A stretch of DNA of 64,000 nucleotides. Origin: Nocardioides sp. zg-1230 (GTDB lineage: Bacteria > Actinomycetota > Actinomycetes > Propionibacteriales > Nocardioidaceae). Position numbers and translations under genes: made by a program. A model generated the notes under the pieces. That model did no database searches. It was not told where the DNA came from and saw only the letters and a program-made list of their open reading frames with translations. Where the stretch lies: positions 1,178,001-1,242,000 of the forward strand of contig NZ_JABJQZ010000001.1 in NCBI RefSeq assembly GCF_013155335.1. The letters are read 5' to 3'. Of the stretch, positions 17,710 to 28,900 are shown piece by piece (position 1 is the stretch's first letter; every line of letters starts with the position of its first letter).

Positions 17710-20091
17710 TCAGCCCCGCCCGCCGCCGTTGCCGCGGCCCCGACCACCGCCGTTGCCGTTGCCGTTGCCGTTGCTGTCGGTGGACGGCGGGGGAGGCACG
17801 TAGCCCGTCGAGGTGTAGAGCGTGACGGTGTCGCCGCTGCTCAGCTGGGCGCCGCCCTCGGGCGAGCTGTAGGCGACGAGGCCGGCACCGGTCTCGGAGT
17901 TGACCTGCCCGCCGTCGGCGACGGTGAACCCGGCGCCTTCGAGGGCGGCTGTGGCCGCCTCGACGCTCTGGCCCGCGACGTCGGGCACCGTGCTGAGGAC
18001 GCCGGCGATCTCGTCGCCGGGGGGAGTCTGGAAGTCCTCGTAGGGGAGCTTGGGCGAGGCGGCCGCCATGGCTTCGCCCCAGATGGGGCCGGCGACGGTC
18101 GAGCCGAAGGCCTCGTAGATCGTGCTGCCGCCGACGACCTGGCCGTTGAGGCTGACCCACTCGCCGAACTGGTTGGCGCCGGCGACCATCGCGGCCGTCG
18201 AGAGCGTCGGGGTGTAGCCGGCGAACCACACCGACATGTTGTTCTGGTTGGTGCCGGTCTTGCCGGCCGAGGGCTTGTCGATGGCGAGCGACGAGCCGAA
18301 GCCGCCGGGCTCCATGACGCCGCGCAGGATGTCATTGACCGCGTCGGCGGTCGCACCCGGCATCACCTGCTCGCAGTCGGGGGCGAAGTCCTTGAGCACC
18401 TGCCCGGAGGAGTCGAGCACCTGCGTGACGGGGCGCGGCTCGCAGTGCAGGCCGCGGGCCGCGAAGGTGGCGTAGGCTTGGGCGATCTCCAGCGGGTTGC
18501 TGTCGGAGACGCCGAGGATCCACGACGGCACCTTCTGCGCCAGCGGCACCTTGACGCCCATCTCCTTGGCCAGCTCGAGCGGCTTGCACATGCCGGTCTG
18601 GGTCTCGAGCTGGGCGAAGAACGTGTTCACCGACTGCTGGGTGCCGGAGTAGAGGTCGAACGTGCCGGAGCCGGTGGAGTTGGACACGTTCCACCCCTCT
18701 CCGTCGCCGCGGTAAGGACCGTCGCAGTTCTCGAACGCCTCGTCCGGGATGGTCATCTCCTGCGGCGAGTTGATCGTCGTGCTCAGCGGGATGCCCTGGT
18801 TGATCGCCTCGGCGAGGACGAACACCTTGAAGGTCGAGCCGGCCTGGAAGCCGTTGGCGTCGCCGTACTTCTTGGGCACGACGTAGTTGAGGTAGGTCTC
18901 GCCGCCCTGCTTGTCCTTGCCCATCGGCCGGGACTGCGAGATCGCTCGTACGTCGCCGGTGCCGGGCTCGACCATCGCGAGCCCGCCGATGGCCTGGTCG
19001 GTCTGGAACACGTGGCTGGAGACCGCGTCGTCGGCGCCCTTCTGCATGTCGAGGTCGATCGTGGTGTTGATCGTCAGGCCGCCGTTGTTGAGGGTGCGGC
19101 GACGCTCCTTGGGCGTGTCGCCGAGCACCGGGTCCTTGAGCAGCCAGTTGACGACGTAGTCGCAGAAGAACGGCGCGCGCGACTGCTGGCAGCCGTTGGG
19201 CGACGTCTTGATCTTCAGCGTCTCCTCGATCGGCGTGGCCTTGAGCCGCTCGGCCTTCTTCTCGGTCAGGATGCCGAGCTGTGCCATGCGGTCCAGGACG
19301 ACGTTGCGGCGGCTCTGGGCCCGCTCGGGGTTGTCGACCGGGTCGTAGCCCACCGGGTTCTTCACCAGGCCCGCGAGCGTGGCCGCCTCGAGGAGGTTGA
19401 GGTCCTTGGCGTTCTTGGAGAAGAAGTGGACCGCGGCCGACTGGACGCCGAAGGCGCCGTCGCCGAAGTAGGCGATGTTGAGGTAGCGCTCGAGGATCCA
19501 GTCCTTGGTGTGGTTCTTCTCGAACGCGATCGCGTAGCGCAGCTCGCGGATCTTGCGTGCGTAGGTCTCCTCGGTCGCGGCCTTGCGCTCCTCGTCGGTC
19601 TCCGCCTGGTAGAGCAGCGTCTGCTTGACCATCTGCTGGGTGATCGACGAGCCACCCTGCACTGACCCGCCGTTGGCCTGGTTGGTGATGAAGGCGCGGA
19701 GCGTGCCCTTGAGGTCGAGGGCGCCGTGGTCGTAGAAGCGGTAGTCCTCGATCGCGACGATTGCCTTCACCATCGGCCGCGAGATCGAGCCGAGCGGCAC
19801 GTTGATGCGGTTCTGGTCGTAGAGGGAGGCGATGAGGTTGCCGTTGACGTCGTAGATCCGGGTCTTCTGCGACAGGTCCTTGGCCTCGAGGGACTCGGGG
19901 AGGTTGACCATGCCCTTGCTGACGTCCTTGGCCGCGACGCCGACCAGGCCCGCGAACGGGATGGCGAGGCAGGCGACGAGGACACCCATGACGACCGCGA
20001 CGGCCGCCATGACCGCGAGGTGGGACGCGACACGACCGGCGTCAGGACGGCCCTGGGGGCGCCCAGAGGTGGAGGACGAGCGTGAGGACAT
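17710..20091 (-). CDS. ponA2: Class A penicillin-binding protein with C-terminal PASTA domain
   Basis: 793 residues from ATG 20091 (GTG two codons upstream is possible). Order of parts: basic N-terminus, membrane helix (about 25-50), glycosyltransferase GT51 with EDYRFYDHGALD and GGSSITQQ, then a transpeptidase domain. The transpeptidase has SxxK as STFK, SxN as SVN, and KTGT. A single PASTA domain (about 683-748) and a Pro/Gly/Asn-rich tail with GNGN repeats end the protein. It polymerises and cross-links peptidoglycan outside the membrane. The PASTA domain and the divergent whiB neighbour match mycobacterial ponA2 (Rv3682). Confidence 0.95.
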   Translation of the reverse strand: MSSRSSSTSGRPQGRPDAGRVASHLAVMAAVAVVMGVLVACLAIPFAGLVGVAAKDVSKGMVNLPESLEAKDLSQKTRIYDVNGNLIASLYDQNRINVPLGSISRPMVKAIVAIEDYRFYDHGALDLKGTLRAFITNQANGGSVQGGSSITQQMVKQTLLYQAETDEERKAATEETYARKIRELRYAIAFEKNHTKDWILERYLNIAYFGDGAFGVQSAAVHFFSKNAKDLNLLEAATLAGLVKNPVGYDPVDNPERAQSRRNVVLDRMAQLGILTEKKAERLKATPIEETLKIKTSPNGCQQSRAPFFCDYVVNWLLKDPVLGDTPKERRRTLNNGGLTINTTIDLDMQKGADDAVSSHVFQTDQAIGGLAMVEPGTGDVRAISQSRPMGKDKQGGETYLNYVVPKKYGDANGFQAGSTFKVFVLAEAINQGIPLSTTINSPQEMTIPDEAFENCDGPYRGDGEGWNVSNSTGSGTFDLYSGTQQSVNTFFAQLETQTGMCKPLELAKEMGVKVPLAQKVPSWILGVSDSNPLEIAQAYATFAARGLHCEPRPVTQVLDSSGQVLKDFAPDCEQVMPGATADAVNDILRGVMEPGGFGSSLAIDKPSAGKTGTNQNNMSVWFAGYTPTLSTAAMVAGANQFGEWVSLNGQVVGGSTIYEAFGSTVAGPIWGEAMAAASPKLPYEDFQTPPGDEIAGVLSTVPDVAGQSVEAATAALEGAGFTVADGGQVNSETGAGLVAYSSPEGGAQLSSGDTVTLYTSTGYVPPPPSTDSNGNGNGNGGGRGRGNGGGRG

Positions 20092-20287
20092 GCGCACCAG
20101 AGTACGGGGCGGACGCCTACCACCCGGAATTCCAACCGCGCAGCCGGATAGTCACATCGGGCTATACGAATTGAGCCACACGGTCCCTGTCTGGACCGGG
20201 GGTGATTCGTTTACTTTTCATTCTGAGTCAGGGATGGCCGCTATGGGGGCGGCCGACCGGCTCGACAATCACCGTGGGGTTTGACTT
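20092..20287. other. Intergenic control region between ponA2 and whiB4
   Basis: About 195 bp, less GC-rich than the genes, with both divergent promoters. Candidate minus-strand -10 boxes are TATAGC and TATCCG near 20140-20170. A short hairpin CGGTCC/GGACCG lies near 20180-20197. An AT-rich patch (TTTACTTTTCATTCTGAG, 20210-20227) may belong to the whiB promoter. I cannot fix the start points. Confidence 0.45.
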
Positions 20288-20575
20288 ATGTGGGTCGAGG
20301 ACTGGGCAGCACGCGCCGCATGCAAGGGCGACACTCCGGACGCGCTGTTCGTGCGTGGCGCGGAGCAGAACAAGGCCAAGCAGGTCTGCGCGGGGTGCCC
20401 CGTGAGGACCGAGTGCCTGGCCGAGGCACTCGACAACCAGATCGAGTGGGGCGTCTGGGGCGGCATGACCGAGCGTGAGCGCCGTGCGCTGCTCCGCCGC
20501 CGGCCCGGCTCGTCGTGGCGCACCATCCTCGAGACGGCCCGCACCAAGGTCGAGACGCCCTCCGTCTCCGTCTGA
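20288..20575 (+). CDS. whiB4: WhiB-family iron-sulfur regulator (WhiB4-like)
   Basis: 95 residues. Four cysteines, Cys12, Cys34, Cys37 and Cys43 (C-N21-CAGC-N5-C), ligate a 4Fe-4S cluster. The turn GVWGG (55-59) is followed by a basic RERRALLRRR segment for DNA/sigma contact. WhiB proteins sense O2/NO/redox state and bind sigma-A region 4. The phrase LFVRGAEQNKAKQVCAGCPV is close to mycobacterial WhiB4. The position between ponA2 and the ArsA-type ATPase pair supports this. It likely controls redox or antioxidant genes. Confidence 0.93.
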   Translation: MWVEDWAARAACKGDTPDALFVRGAEQNKAKQVCAGCPVRTECLAEALDNQIEWGVWGGMTERERRALLRRRPGSSWRTILETARTKVETPSVSV

Positions 20576-20578
20576 CCT

Positions 20579-21739
20579 TCAGCGCTGCTGCGCCAGGCTC
20601 TCGCCGATCGCGCGCAGGCCGTCGAGGTCGTGGACGTCGCTCGCCATCGCCGGCACGACCGCCGTCGGGACCCTAGGGTGGGCCGCCGCGAAGCGGTCGC
20701 GCAGGTGCTTCTCGCGCTCGATGATGCGGACCCGGTCGGCGTGCAGCCGCAGCAGCCCCGCGGTCAGTGACGAGGAGTCGCCCGACTGCAGCCGGTCGGC
20801 GGCCGTGATCGCCGCCTCGGCCGACAGCTCGGTTCGAGCCGAGGGGCTGGCCCGGTTGACGACCAGGCCGGCCAGCGGCATGTCGTCGTCGGTGAGCCGG
20901 TCGACGAAGTACGCCGCCTCGCGCAGCGCGTCGGGCTCCGGCGCGGCGATCACGAGGAAGGCCGTGCCGTCGGCCTGGAGCAGCGCGAAGGTCGTGTCCG
21001 CCCGCTGCCGGAAGCCGCCGAAGAGGGTGTCGAAGGCCGCGATGAAGGTCTGCATGTCGCGCAGCACCTGCGCCCCCAGCACCTTGGTCAGGGCGTTGGT
21101 GACCACCGAGAAGCCGGCCGTCATCAGCCGGGCCGGCCCGCGCGCCGGGGCCAGCAGGAGTCGGATGAAGCGCCCGTCGAGGAAGCTCGACAGCCGCTCC
21201 GGGGCGTCGAGGAAGTCGAGCGCGGAGCGCGAGGGCGGGGTGTCGACCACGATCAGGTCGTGGCTGCCGTCGGCCAGCGCCTGCCGGTGCAGCTGACCCA
21301 GCTTCTCCATCGCCATGTACTCCTGGGTGCCGGCGAACGAGCTCGACAGAGCGATGTAGAACGGGTTCTCCAGGATCTGCTTCGCCTTCTCCGGGCTGGC
21401 CTGCGACTCGACCACCTCGTCGAAGGTGCGCTTCATGTCGAGCATCATCGCGTCGAGCGACCCGCCCGCCTGGGCGTCCACCGACGGCACCGGGCGCGGC
21501 GTGTTGTCGAGCTGCTCGATGCCCATCGCCTGCGCGAGGCGGCGGGCCGGGTCGATCGTCAGCACGACCACCTTGCGACCCCGCTCGGCGGCACGCAGCG
21601 CGAGGGCCGCCGACGTCGTCGTCTTGCCGACGCCTCCGGCGCCGCAGCACACGATGATCTCGGTGGTCCGGTCGTCGAGCAGCGCGTCGACGTCGAGTGC
21701 TGGCGCGGGCACATCTCCAGGCGCTGGGGTGGGTTTCAT
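20579..21739 (-). CDS. ArsA/GET3-family ATPase, second of a pair (Rv3679/Rv3680-like)
   Basis: 386 residues. Deviant Walker A motif GAGGVGKTT (about 33-41), switch I region LTIDPARRLAQAMG, and DTPPSRSALDFLDAPERL (Walker B/switch II). An N-terminal extension of about 25 residues is Pro-rich. It starts inside the stop of the upstream partner (4-nt ATGA overlap), so the two are probably subunits of one complex. Mycobacterial counterparts form a heteromeric anion-transporter-like ATPase important under reactive stress. It has no arsenite-binding Cys cluster, so arsenic transport is not suggested. Confidence 0.88.
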   Translation of the reverse strand: MKPTPAPGDVPAPALDVDALLDDRTTEIIVCCGAGGVGKTTTSAALALRAAERGRKVVVLTIDPARRLAQAMGIEQLDNTPRPVPSVDAQAGGSLDAMMLDMKRTFDEVVESQASPEKAKQILENPFYIALSSSFAGTQEYMAMEKLGQLHRQALADGSHDLIVVDTPPSRSALDFLDAPERLSSFLDGRFIRLLLAPARGPARLMTAGFSVVTNALTKVLGAQVLRDMQTFIAAFDTLFGGFRQRADTTFALLQADGTAFLVIAAPEPDALREAAYFVDRLTDDDMPLAGLVVNRASPSARTELSAEAAITAADRLQSGDSSSLTAGLLRLHADRVRIIEREKHLRDRFAAAHPRVPTAVVPAMASDVHDLDGLRAIGESLAQQR

Positions 21740-22761
21740 GCCATCCCCTGGCGGCGGAGCAGCTGGGCGAGCTCGACGAGCGCGCCCTGGTCGATCCCGC
21801 CAGCGAGGCGCGGGAGCTCGTAGGTCGGCACGCCCTCGGCCGCGACGAGCTCGCGCTGTTCGTCCTCGAGGTGCCGGCGTACGGCGTGGTCGCGCGCCTC
21901 GGCGACGAGGGACTCCACGAGCGCGGCGTCGACGTCGATCCGGGCGCGGGTCAGGTCGGAGGTGACCGCGGTCGGGTCGACGGTGTCGCCGCGCACCTGC
22001 GCGAGGGCGCTCGGGCTGAGGGCCTGCGGGCGCACCAGGTTGACCACGACACCGCCGACGGGCAGGCCGGCCGCGCGGAGCTCGGCGATGCCGTCAGAGG
22101 TCTCCTGCACGGGCATCTCCTCGAGGATCGTGACCAGGTGCACGGCCGTGCGCGGTGAGCGCAGCAGCTCCATCACCTTGTCGGCCTGGGCCTTGACGGG
22201 TCCCACCTTGGCGAGCCCGGCCAGCTCGGAGTTGACGCCGAGGAACTGGCAGATGCGACCCGTGGGCGGCGCGTCGAGCACCACGGCGTCGTACATGATC
22301 TGGTCCCTGTGCCGTCCGCCGCGGGGCCGCTGCACGGCCTCGTAGACCTTGCCGGTCAGGAGCACGTCGCGCACGCCGGGAGCGATGGTGGTGGCGAAGT
22401 CGATGACCCCGAAGCGGTCGAGCGCCTTCCCTGCGCGACCGAGCTTGTAGTACATCGCGAGGTACTCGAGCAGCGCCGACTCGGGATCGATGTGGAGCGC
22501 ATGGACCTGACCGGCGCGGCCGTCCTCGTCGGGAGCGCCCTTGGCGATGCGGCGCTCCTCGTAGGGCAGCGGATCGATGTCGAACATCCGCGCGATCCCC
22601 TGGCGGCCCTCGACCTCGCAGAGGAGCACGTTGCGTCCCGAGGTCGCCAGCGCGAGGGCGAGCGCAGCCGCGACAGTGGACTTCCCGGTCCCGCCCTTGC
22701 CGGTGATGACGTGGAGACGCACCTTCGGCCAGTCGACGGGTCGGTCGGCGCTGGCGGTCAC
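21736..22761 (-). CDS. ArsA/GET3-family ATPase, first of a pair (Rv3679/Rv3680-like)
   Basis: 341 residues from GTG 22761. The P-loop is GKGGTGKST, the switch I region reads LLCEVEGRQGIARMFDI, and the Walker B/switch II region reads LDAPPTGRICQFL. GTG 22761 is chosen because a TATCCT -10 box sits 6 nt upstream and no ribosome-binding site exists; an ATG 48 nt upstream would cover the promoter. It overlaps its partner by 4 nt. Together they may power membrane-protein insertion or ion handling under redox stress; family members differ, so the role is unsettled. The gene borders the long inserted region to its right. Confidence 0.88.
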   Translation of the reverse strand: MTASADRPVDWPKVRLHVITGKGGTGKSTVAAALALALATSGRNVLLCEVEGRQGIARMFDIDPLPYEERRIAKGAPDEDGRAGQVHALHIDPESALLEYLAMYYKLGRAGKALDRFGVIDFATTIAPGVRDVLLTGKVYEAVQRPRGGRHRDQIMYDAVVLDAPPTGRICQFLGVNSELAGLAKVGPVKAQADKVMELLRSPRTAVHLVTILEEMPVQETSDGIAELRAAGLPVGGVVVNLVRPQALSPSALAQVRGDTVDPTAVTSDLTRARIDVDAALVESLVAEARDHAVRRHLEDEQRELVAAEGVPTYELPRLAGGIDQGALVELAQLLRRQGMA

Positions 22762-22767
22762 GAGCCG

Positions 22768-22773
22768 AGGATA
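22768..22773 (-). promoter_or_regulatory. -10 box of the ArsA ATPase operon
   Basis: TATCCT on the minus strand lies 6 nt before the GTG at 22761. With no Shine-Dalgarno sequence, a leaderless transcript is likely. Confidence 0.55.
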
Positions 22774-22895
22774 GCCAGCCCGGTCAGACCCCCCGGCACG
22801 GCCTTTCATGCATCTCTATGCGTCTTTATGTTCATGTAAGCCATCTTTTGCTTGACGACCAAACAAAAGTCTGCGAGCGTCGGCCCGAGATGGTC

Positions 22896-22911
22896 CGTGA
22901 CCCACGTCACA
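22896..22911. promoter_or_regulatory. CRP-like binding site before the ThuA/dehydrogenase gene
   Basis: C-GTGA-CCCACG-TCAC-A matches the actinobacterial CRP/GlxR consensus TGTGA-N6-TCACA at every position except the first T. It lies 62 bp before the start codon at 22973, in an AT-richer intergenic stretch. A TTGACG box at 22852-22857 is a possible -35. Confidence 0.6.
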
Positions 22912-22972
22912 AGCGCGGCTGCCTGCTGCCCACGCCCTGTTCACACGTTGTTCGCCTTCTGGAGGCTCCGGG

Positions 22973-25900
22973 ATGTTCCTCACCACCTCGTCGCGACCGA
23001 TCGTCCGGCGATCGTCCGTCGGCACCGCGTTGACCGCCGCCCTCGCGCTCGTCGGCAGTGTCCTGCTCGGCGTCGTCGCGGCCGCGCCCGCCCAGGCCCA
23101 CGAGGGGCACGGGCACGTGCTGATCTTCACCGAGGACGCCGCCGGCGACTGGCATGACGCCGCCATCGCGCAGGCGACGCCGAAGGTGCAGGCCGCGCTC
23201 GAGGCCGAGGGCATGACGGTGGAGGTCGTGCACAAGGAGACGGCGGGGGGCTCGGAGGCGGTGTTCACCGACGAGGGCCTCGCGCCCTTCGACGCGATCC
23301 TCGTCTTCCAGGCCAACGGCGACCCCTGGAACGCCTCCGAGAAGGCGGCACTGGAGCGCTGGCAGGCGGCGGGCAACGGCATCGCGGCGGTGCACAACGC
23401 GCTCGACATGCGCGGCAACTACCCCTGGTGGGACAACATGGTGGGCTCGCTGATGCCCGGCCACGCGCCCACCGGCACCGACCCCGGCCCGTCCGGCGTG
23501 GTGCGCAACGAGGACACCACCCACCCGTCCACCGAGCACTTCGAGGGCACCGAGGACGTGACCCGCTGGACGCGCAACGACGAGTGGTACAACTTCAGCA
23601 ACAACGTGCGCGGCACCGCCCACGTGCTCCAGTCCATGGACGAGTCCACCTACTCCGGCGGCACCATGGGCTACGACCACCCGATCACCTGGTGCAAGCC
23701 CTACGAGGGCGGCCGCTTCTGGGGCACCGCGCTGGGCCACTTCCCCTCCCACTACGACGAGCCCGACTTCATGGCCGAGCTCGTGGGCGGCGTGAAGTAC
23801 GTCGCCGGCCTCGAGGAGGGCGACTGCGGCGGCACGGTGTGGAGCAACTACGAACGCATCCCGCTCGACCAGAACACCTCGGCCCCCTTCGCGATCGACG
23901 TCGCCGACGACGGCAAGGTCTTCTACACCGAGCTCGTCCGCGGCCAGCTGCGGATGTACGACCCGGAGTCGCAGGCCGTGACTACGGTCCTCAGCCTGCC
24001 GGTCTACTCCGGCGGTGAGGACGGTCTGCTCGGCGTGGCCCTCGACCCGGACTTCACGACCAACGGGCACGTCTTCCTCTACCGCTCCGCCGAGTCGCCC
24101 GACAACTCCGACCCCGACAACTTCGTCTCCACCGTCTCGCGCTTCACCTTCGAGAACGGGTCCGTCGACCCCGCCTCGGAGAAGGTGATCATCGAGATCC
24201 CCGCCCGTCGCCTGCCCGACGAGCCCGGCCACACCGGAGGCGGCCTCGACATCGACGACGACGGCAACCTCTTCATCGGCGTGGGTGACGACGTGAACCC
24301 GCACTCCGAGCCGTCCGGCGGCTACGCCCCCCTGTCCGAGCGCGCCGGCACCTTCCACGACGCCCGCGAGACCTCGGCCAACACCAACGACCTGCGCGGC
24401 AAGATCCTCCGCATCACGCCGGTCGACGAGCCGGGCGAGGAGCCGGGTGCCGGGTCGACCTACACGATCCCCGAGGGCAACCTGTTCCCGGAGGCCGAGG
24501 ACGTCGACCGCGACAAGACCCTTCCCGAGATCTACGCGATGGGCTTCCGCAACCCGTTCCGCTTCTCCATCGACAGCGAGACCGGCTGGCTCAGCATGGC
24601 CGACTACTCGCCCGACAACGGCACCGACGCCCCCGCGACCCGCGGCCCGGCCGGCATCGCGGAGTGGAACCTCATCAAGAGCCCCGGCAACTACGGCTGG
24701 CCGCTCTGCATGGGCGGCAACCACCAGGGCACGAACCCCAACGGCGAGCCGTTCCGCGACGTCGACTACGGCAGCACGACGCCGCTCAACCCGCCCGTCG
24801 TGGGTGACTACTTCGACTGCGCCAACCCGGTCAACGACTCGGTGCGCAACACCGGCCTGACCAACCTGCCCCCGGCCCGCGCCGCGGACATGTACTACGG
24901 CTACCGCCGGTCCTCGGTCGGCGCGATCCCGCAGGGCGGCGGCCTGGCCCCGATGGGCGGCCCGATCTACCGCTACGACGAGGAGCTGGAGTCCGACACC
25001 AAGTTCCCCGCGTCCTACGACGGCAAGCCCTTCTTCTACGACTGGGCGCGCAACAAGATGTACAACATCCAGCTCAAGGACCCCGCCGCCGAGCAGGGCA
25101 CCCAGGTGGAGAAGGTCAACCCGTTCCTCCCCGACGTGCCGTTCCTGGCGCCGATCGACTCCAAGTTCGGTCCCGATGGCTCGATGTACGTCCTGGACTG
25201 GGGCGGCGGCTACGGACGTGACAACCCCACGTCCGGCCTCTACCGCATCGACTACATCAGCGGCTCCCGCTCGCCGGTCGCACGCATCGACGCGACCCCC
25301 GACTCGGGCCAGGCTCCGCTGGAGGTCTCCTTCGACGGCTCCCGCTCCACCGACCCGGAGGAAGAGGCGCTGACCTACGCCTGGGACTTTGACGGCGACG
25401 GCACGACCGACGCCACCGGTGAGACCGCGACCCACACCTACCCGGAGGCGGGCGTGTTCAACGCCCGCCTGACCGTCACCGACCCGGCCGACAAGACCGG
25501 CACGACGACGGTGCCGATCACGGTCGGCAACACCCGGCCGGTGGTGGAGCTGGAGACCCCGCCCGACGGCGCGTTCTTCGACTTCGGCGACGAGATCAGC
25601 TGGGAGGTGCAGGTCACCGACCCCGAGGAGGGCGACGACGTCGACCCGCAGGCCGTCGAGGTTCAGCCGGCGCTGGGCCACGACGACCACGCCCACCCGC
25701 TGACCGCCACCCGCGGCCTCACCGGGAGCACCGTCACGACCATCGGTGGCCACGCGGCCGACGAGAACATCTTCTACGCCGTCGACGCCCGCTACACCGA
25801 CACCGGTGGCGCGGACGGTGACAACCCGCTCATGGGCTCCGACACGTCGGTGATCTTCCCGAAGCTGCGGCAGGCGGAGTGGTTCGACGCCAAGTCGGAC

Positions 25901-28900
25901 ACCGCCACCCTCGCCCCCGGCCGCGACGCCGCGGGCGGCGGCCAGGTCGTGGTCGGCAAGGACGGCGCCTGGGTGAACTTCGAGCCAGTGAGCTTCCACC
26001 AGATCGACACCTTCAACCTGCGCGTACAGGCCGCTGCGGCCGGTGGCACCATCGAGCTGCGCGACGGCAGCCCGACCGGTGAGGTCATCGGCACGGCCGA
26101 GGTCCCGGCGACCGGGCAGCAGTTCCGCGACGTCGCGGTCGACGTGAGCGAGGTCGGCAGCGAGTCGATGGAGCTGTACCTGGTGTTCACCGGGTCCAGC
26201 GACATCAAGCTCAACTTCACCGAGGCGATCGGGCAGGGCATCTCCCCGACCGCCAAGCCGGTGGTCGCGATCACCGAGCCGGTCGACGGCGACAAGCTCG
26301 ACCCGGGTGCGGAGGTGGCCGTGGCAGCCGACGCGACCGACGCCGACGGCTCGATCGCGAAGGTGGAGTTCTTCGCCGGGGACACCAAGATCAGCGAGGA
26401 CGACACCGCGCCGTACACCGCGACGTGGACCGCTCCCGCCGAGGAGGGCCTCGTCGAGCTGACCGCGAAGGCGACCGACGACGACGGCAACGTGACCACC
26501 TCCCGCCTGGTGCAGGTGCAGGTCGGCGAGCTCTTCGGCGACCTCGTCCCCTTCAGCAACGTCGACGGCGAGTTCGAGCGACTCGGGGCCGGTGCGTTCC
26601 GGATCTCCGGCGCCGGCGCCAACGCCTGGCAGGGCACCGACCAGTACACGACCCTGTTCAAGCCCGGCGGCGGTGACGACTCCTACGACGCGATCGTGCG
26701 GGTCGACGCCAGCACGCTCAACCACAACTCCGGCAAGGCCGGCCTCATCATCCGCAACGACATGACGCAGCCCGGCACGTCGCCCGGCTACGCCATGCTC
26801 GCGTGGCGCCGGGCCGCCGGGATGGAGTTCCTGTCCGACCCCGACGGCAACGGCCAGCTCAACGCCTCGACCGCAGGCGGTGCGAGCACCGTGCCGAAGT
26901 GGCTCAAGCTGAGCCGCCGCGGCGCCGAGGTGTCGGCGTACTGGTCCAACGACGGCGACTCGTGGACCCAGGTCGGGACCACGGTGACCCTCACGGGCAT
27001 CGCCGACACGCAGGACGTCGGCATGTTCATCATGGCCCACGAGTCCGCGGTCCGGACCGCCGACTTCTCGCAGTTCGCGATCGACACCGACCCGCAGGAG
27101 GAGGAGCCGGAGCCGGAGACCCCGAGCGAGCCCCTCACCTGCGTGACGGGTCCCGTCTCGGACGAGTTCGACTCGCCGGCGCTGCTGCCCAAGTGGGCGA
27201 TGCGCAACGCGCCGGGCGCGCCGATCACCCAGGCCGGCGGCACCCTGCGCCTGCCCGTCACGTCCGGTGACATCAACGAGGCGAGCCCCGGCCCGGTGAG
27301 CTTCGCCGGCCAGCCGGTGCCTGCCGGCGACTGGACCGCGACCACGAAGATCACGCTCGACCACAGCTCGCACTGGCAGTGGGCCGGCCTGGTCGTGCAC
27401 CAGTCGGACGACGAGTACAACAAGCTGGCCTTCGTCCGTCACCAGAACGGGACGCGCCTGGTGGAGTTCCAGTCCGAGACCAACGGCTCGCGCACCACGC
27501 CTGCCGCCCCGGTCGTGGCAGCGGACTTCCCGAGCACGATCCACCTGCGGCTCACCAACGTCGCAGGCAAGCTGAGCGGCGCCTACTCGGCCGACGGCGA
27601 GGCCTGGACCTCGCTCAACGGCACGCTCGACCTCAAGACCGGTTCGGGTGCGCGGATCGGCCTGATGGCGGCCGGTGACCTCGGTACGACGCCGCGGGTG
27701 GCGCAGGTCGACTGGTTCCGGGTGACCCCGGACCGGACGGCTGAGGCGGTCGAGGCCGACGACGAGTTCGACGGCCACGCGCTCGACGGCTGCCGCTGGG
27801 CGGAGTCAGTGCGCTACGACTCCACCACCGCGGCGGTGTCCGGCGGGCACCTGAAGATCGAGACGGAGCCGGGCGACATCAACGGCAACAACCCGGTCCA
27901 GCCGAGCAACTTCGTCCTCCAGGACGCGCCCGAGGGCGACTGGGTGGCCGAGACCAAGCTCAAGGCCCCGCTCAAGCACCGCTGGCAGCTGGCCGGTCTG
28001 CTGATGTACGGCGACGACGACAACTACGCGAAGGCGGACGTCGTGGCCTACAACGCGCCGGGCGCCGCGCTCGACCTGCGGGCAGAGCTCGCGGCGGAGA
28101 AGGGCGGCAGCGGCGTCGGAGGTGGCGACCAGATCGACATCGCCGACACCACCGAGAGTGGCTACTGGTGGGTGCAGGTGACGAAGGTCGGCACGAAGTA
28201 CACCGCCGCGGTGAAGTCGACCGCCGGCGCGTCGTGGACGCCCATCGGTGACGGCATCACCTACGACGGACCACTCAACTCGCTGGGCATCATGGCGATC
28301 GGTCCCGAGCAGGACGAGCCGGCCACGGTCGAGTTCGACTACTTCCACCTCGACACCGAGGAGGAGCCGCCGGCCGACACGACCGCACCGGTCACCACCG
28401 CCGCCCAGGCCGTGGTCGAGGACGGTGTGCGGGTCACGCTGACCGCGACCGACGAGACCGACGGCTCCGGCGTCGCCTCCACCGAGTACCGCATCGACGA
28501 GGGGGAGTGGACCGACTACACGGCTCCGTTCACCATCAGCGAGCCCGGCACCCACACGGTCGAGTACCGCTCGACCGACGGGGCCGGCAACGAGGAGACG
28601 GTGAAGTCCGTCGAGGTCGTCGTCGAGGCCGCCGACGAGGACGCCCCGACCACGAGCATCACCTGGGACCCGGCCGAGGCGGACGGTGAGGAGGGCTGGT
28701 ACGTCAGCGCTCCGAGCTTCACGCTCGAGGCGGAGGACGACGGCTCGGGTGTCGCGTCGACGGAGTACAAGATCGGCAACGGTGCGTGGACGACGTACGA
28801 CGGTGAGGTGCAGGTCGACGGCGACGGCACACACGTCGTGGCCTACCGCTCGACCGACGAGGCCGGCAACGTCGAGGACGACCAGTCCTCGGAGGTCACG

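Noticed and set aside
20579..22761. Arsenic resistance operon
   Set aside because: The ATPases lack arsenite-binding cysteines, and no arsB, arsC or arsR is present. The neighbourhood fits the actinobacterial redox-linked pair.
22907..27778. A minus-strand open frame of about 1620 codons opposite the giant protein gene
   Set aside because: It is low-complexity (Val/Gly/Arg/Asp-rich) with no domain and lies fully opposite a gene with clear domains. Long antisense frames are expected at this GC content.
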